Both the position numbers and the translations under genes were made by a program. 44,290 nt of DNA from Deltaproteobacteria bacterium (lineage in GTDB: Bacteria > Myxococcota_A > Polyangia > JAAYKL01): positions 1-44,290 of the forward strand of contig JAUVDV010000046.1 of NCBI GenBank assembly GCA_030595125.1, in the 5' to 3' direction. The notes beneath the pieces were generated by a model. That model saw only the letters and a program-made list of their open reading frames with translations. It ran no database searches and was not told where the DNA came from. This document shows, one piece after another, positions 41,859 to 44,290 of the stretch; position 1 is the stretch's first letter; each line of letters begins with the position of its first letter.

Positions 41859-42533
41859 ATGAATTTACAAGTCATAGTCGTTGTTCTTTCTTTTTTTGCC
41901 ATGGTTTCGCTGCCCCGAGCGGTATCCGCAGAGAATCTGGCGGAACAGGAAGATTCCGCAAATAAAATGGAGACCGGGGACTTCTGTCTGAAGAAATACC
42001 AACCATCTCGCGCGATGTGGTTGTCCGGGGCGACGACTCTGGTGGGAACGGTTGTCGGTTTCGGCGTGGCGGGTATCGGTTTCGCCACGGAAGAGGTGGG
42101 GCTGTTCGCATTTGGAGCATTTACAGGAGCTTTTTTTCTGGTTGTGGGACCGAGCACGGGTCATTTCTACGCGGACAACAAGCTACAGGCATGGATAGGC
42201 ATTTCTCTGCGGACGGTACTGATTTCGGCTGCCGTTTACGGGACGTTTGTATCCTTTGCTAAAATGTTGGGAGGTTCGGAATGCGATAACGACCCGCGTA
42301 TTGAATGTAGCGAGCGGCATGACAGGATGGCGGTATTCTGGCCCGTTTTTGCGGCATCGACGGCTGCAACGGCGTTGGGGCTTGCGTTGTTTGATATCTT
42401 CACCGCCAAGAGAGCGGCAAGAAAAGCAAATGAAAAGGCGTGTGAAGGCCTGAATGTGATGTTTGTACCGACAATCGTGCCGGAAAAGGGAGATGGAACA
42501 CGACTTGGGCTTTCGGTAACAATCGGATTCTGA
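41859..42533 (+). CDS. Small membrane protein, unknown function
   Basis: 224 residues. A signal peptide or first helix (1-24, ending VSAE) and four further hydrophobic segments: about 53-75, 80-98, 110-135 and 160-180, followed by a Lys/Arg-rich cytoplasmic region and a C-terminal strand (LGLSVTIGF). Two Cys in SECDNDPRIECSE could form a disulfide outside. The strand-like end with terminal Phe hints that the C-terminus may be surface or barrel related, as in some small predicted outer-membrane proteins. Ribosome site GGAGGTG. It precedes enolase but with a separate promoter-like box between. Family not recognised. Confidence 0.65.
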   Translation: MNLQVIVVVLSFFAMVSLPRAVSAENLAEQEDSANKMETGDFCLKKYQPSRAMWLSGATTLVGTVVGFGVAGIGFATEEVGLFAFGAFTGAFFLVVGPSTGHFYADNKLQAWIGISLRTVLISAAVYGTFVSFAKMLGGSECDNDPRIECSERHDRMAVFWPVFAASTAATALGLALFDIFTAKRAARKANEKACEGLNVMFVPTIVPEKGDGTRLGLSVTIGF

Positions 42534-43901
<1,368 letters not shown>

Positions 43902-44290
43902 GAGACCCCATCTCCGGCCTGAAGATTCAACATACCTTCAACGATACATTTCGCCTTGCCCTGTCCCGCGGAAAAAAATCCCGCGGCCAGAAATAAAGAA
44001 CACAAAAGGCCCGAGGCCTACGAAAAGACACTTCAGAAACAGCCCTTGTAGCTTTCAGTGCTTCAGGGCGAAGCCCTTTCCGACACGAAGTGGCGCATTT
44101 CTGGCCGCGGGATTTATTTCCGCGGTGCCGCCGCAGGGAGGGGCACAACCTACCGCTGTCAACTTAAGGCGGCGAAAAACAGAGATCTTTTTCGTCGAGC
44201 CCTTGAAGTGTCGCCTTGTCGCGGTGTGCGGGTTTTCAGTGTGCTGAGATCTGGAGCGGCAGGCGGTGGCAGACATTCTGAAACAATATC
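43902..44290. other. Gene-free right end of the window
   Basis: 389 bases after enolase without a convincing gene; short frames on the minus strand lack ribosome sites and simply read through the repeat. The stretch contains the long inverted repeat listed separately. It also has a 9-base pair of inverted motifs, GACACTTCA (44027-44035) and TGAAGTGTC (about 44203-44211). Confidence 0.6.
43966..44125. repeat. 29-base inverted repeat with structured 102-base interior
   Basis: Arms at 43966-43994 and 44097-44125 are reverse complements at 28 of 29 positions and carry CCGCGG and CCCGCGGCC. The interior holds two small perfect hairpins, AGGCC-CGA-GGCCT (44007-44019) and AGGGC-GAA-GCCCT (44065-44077). 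The layout resembles a MITE, a REP/BIME-type palindromic element or a structured RNA. No transposase is inside and flanking duplication could not be identified. Confidence 0.7.

Noticed and set aside
43927-44276. Short minus-strand frames in the right-end repeat
   Set aside because: They read through the inverted repeat, with low-complexity basic products and no ribosome sites.

Overview
The window looks like chromosome from a Gram-negative, delta-proteobacterial or Myxococcota-type bacterium. The inference rests on family content, not on a marker gene: about sixteen predicted lipoproteins, nine of them with long Asp-Ser/Asp-Thr linkers, an Omp85 protein, several predicted outer-membrane beta-barrels, an RND/MMPL exporter, a DUF6125-type protein and high-GC coding sequence. 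TGA ends many genes normally, often in ATGA overlaps, so the genetic code is standard. I saw no rRNA, tRNA or CRISPR array.

Left part (1-5907): the 5' end of an IS3-type transposase gene runs off the left edge and abuts a probably truncated TPR gene. A tightly coupled operon follows: zinc-ribbon membrane protein, Omp85 protein with one visible POTRA domain, DUF4390-like exported protein, NtrY-like histidine kinase and a TlpA-like thioredoxin. Accessory part (6196-26934): surface lipoproteins with few housekeeping genes between them (a GT2 glycosyltransferase, an RseP-type protease, a flavodoxin, an FMN-binding protein, an M49 peptidase). At its centre is a four-gene cluster (17374-22107) of linker lipoproteins, three with a jelly-roll-like domain and one with a beta-helix, flanked by two YD-repeat lipoproteins. 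Right part (26985-44290): an MMPL/RND exporter, glmS, an AbiEii-like toxin/antitoxin pair, aspS, a Cys-rich surface protein, predicted porin-like proteins, an SCP2/FAD-oxidase pair and enolase, then a long inverted repeat at the right edge.

The most striking observation is at 10533-11285 (minus). Two open frames in the same phase are separated by one TGA, which falls where the first Cys of a redoxin CxxC motif should be, giving U-P-S-C. The mRNA just downstream folds into a perfect 7-bp hairpin whose GGUUC loop begins 16 nt after the UGA, as in bacterial SECIS elements. I read this as one selenocysteine-containing, surface-anchored redoxin lipoprotein that ordinary gene calling would split in two.

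Functionally the region suggests a cell investing in its envelope: outer-membrane insertion and sensing (left operon), extracytoplasmic thiol and flavin redox (TlpA, selenoprotein, FMN-binding protein), and surface glycan or peptide processing by lipoproteins displayed on acidic linkers. These links are inferences from context.
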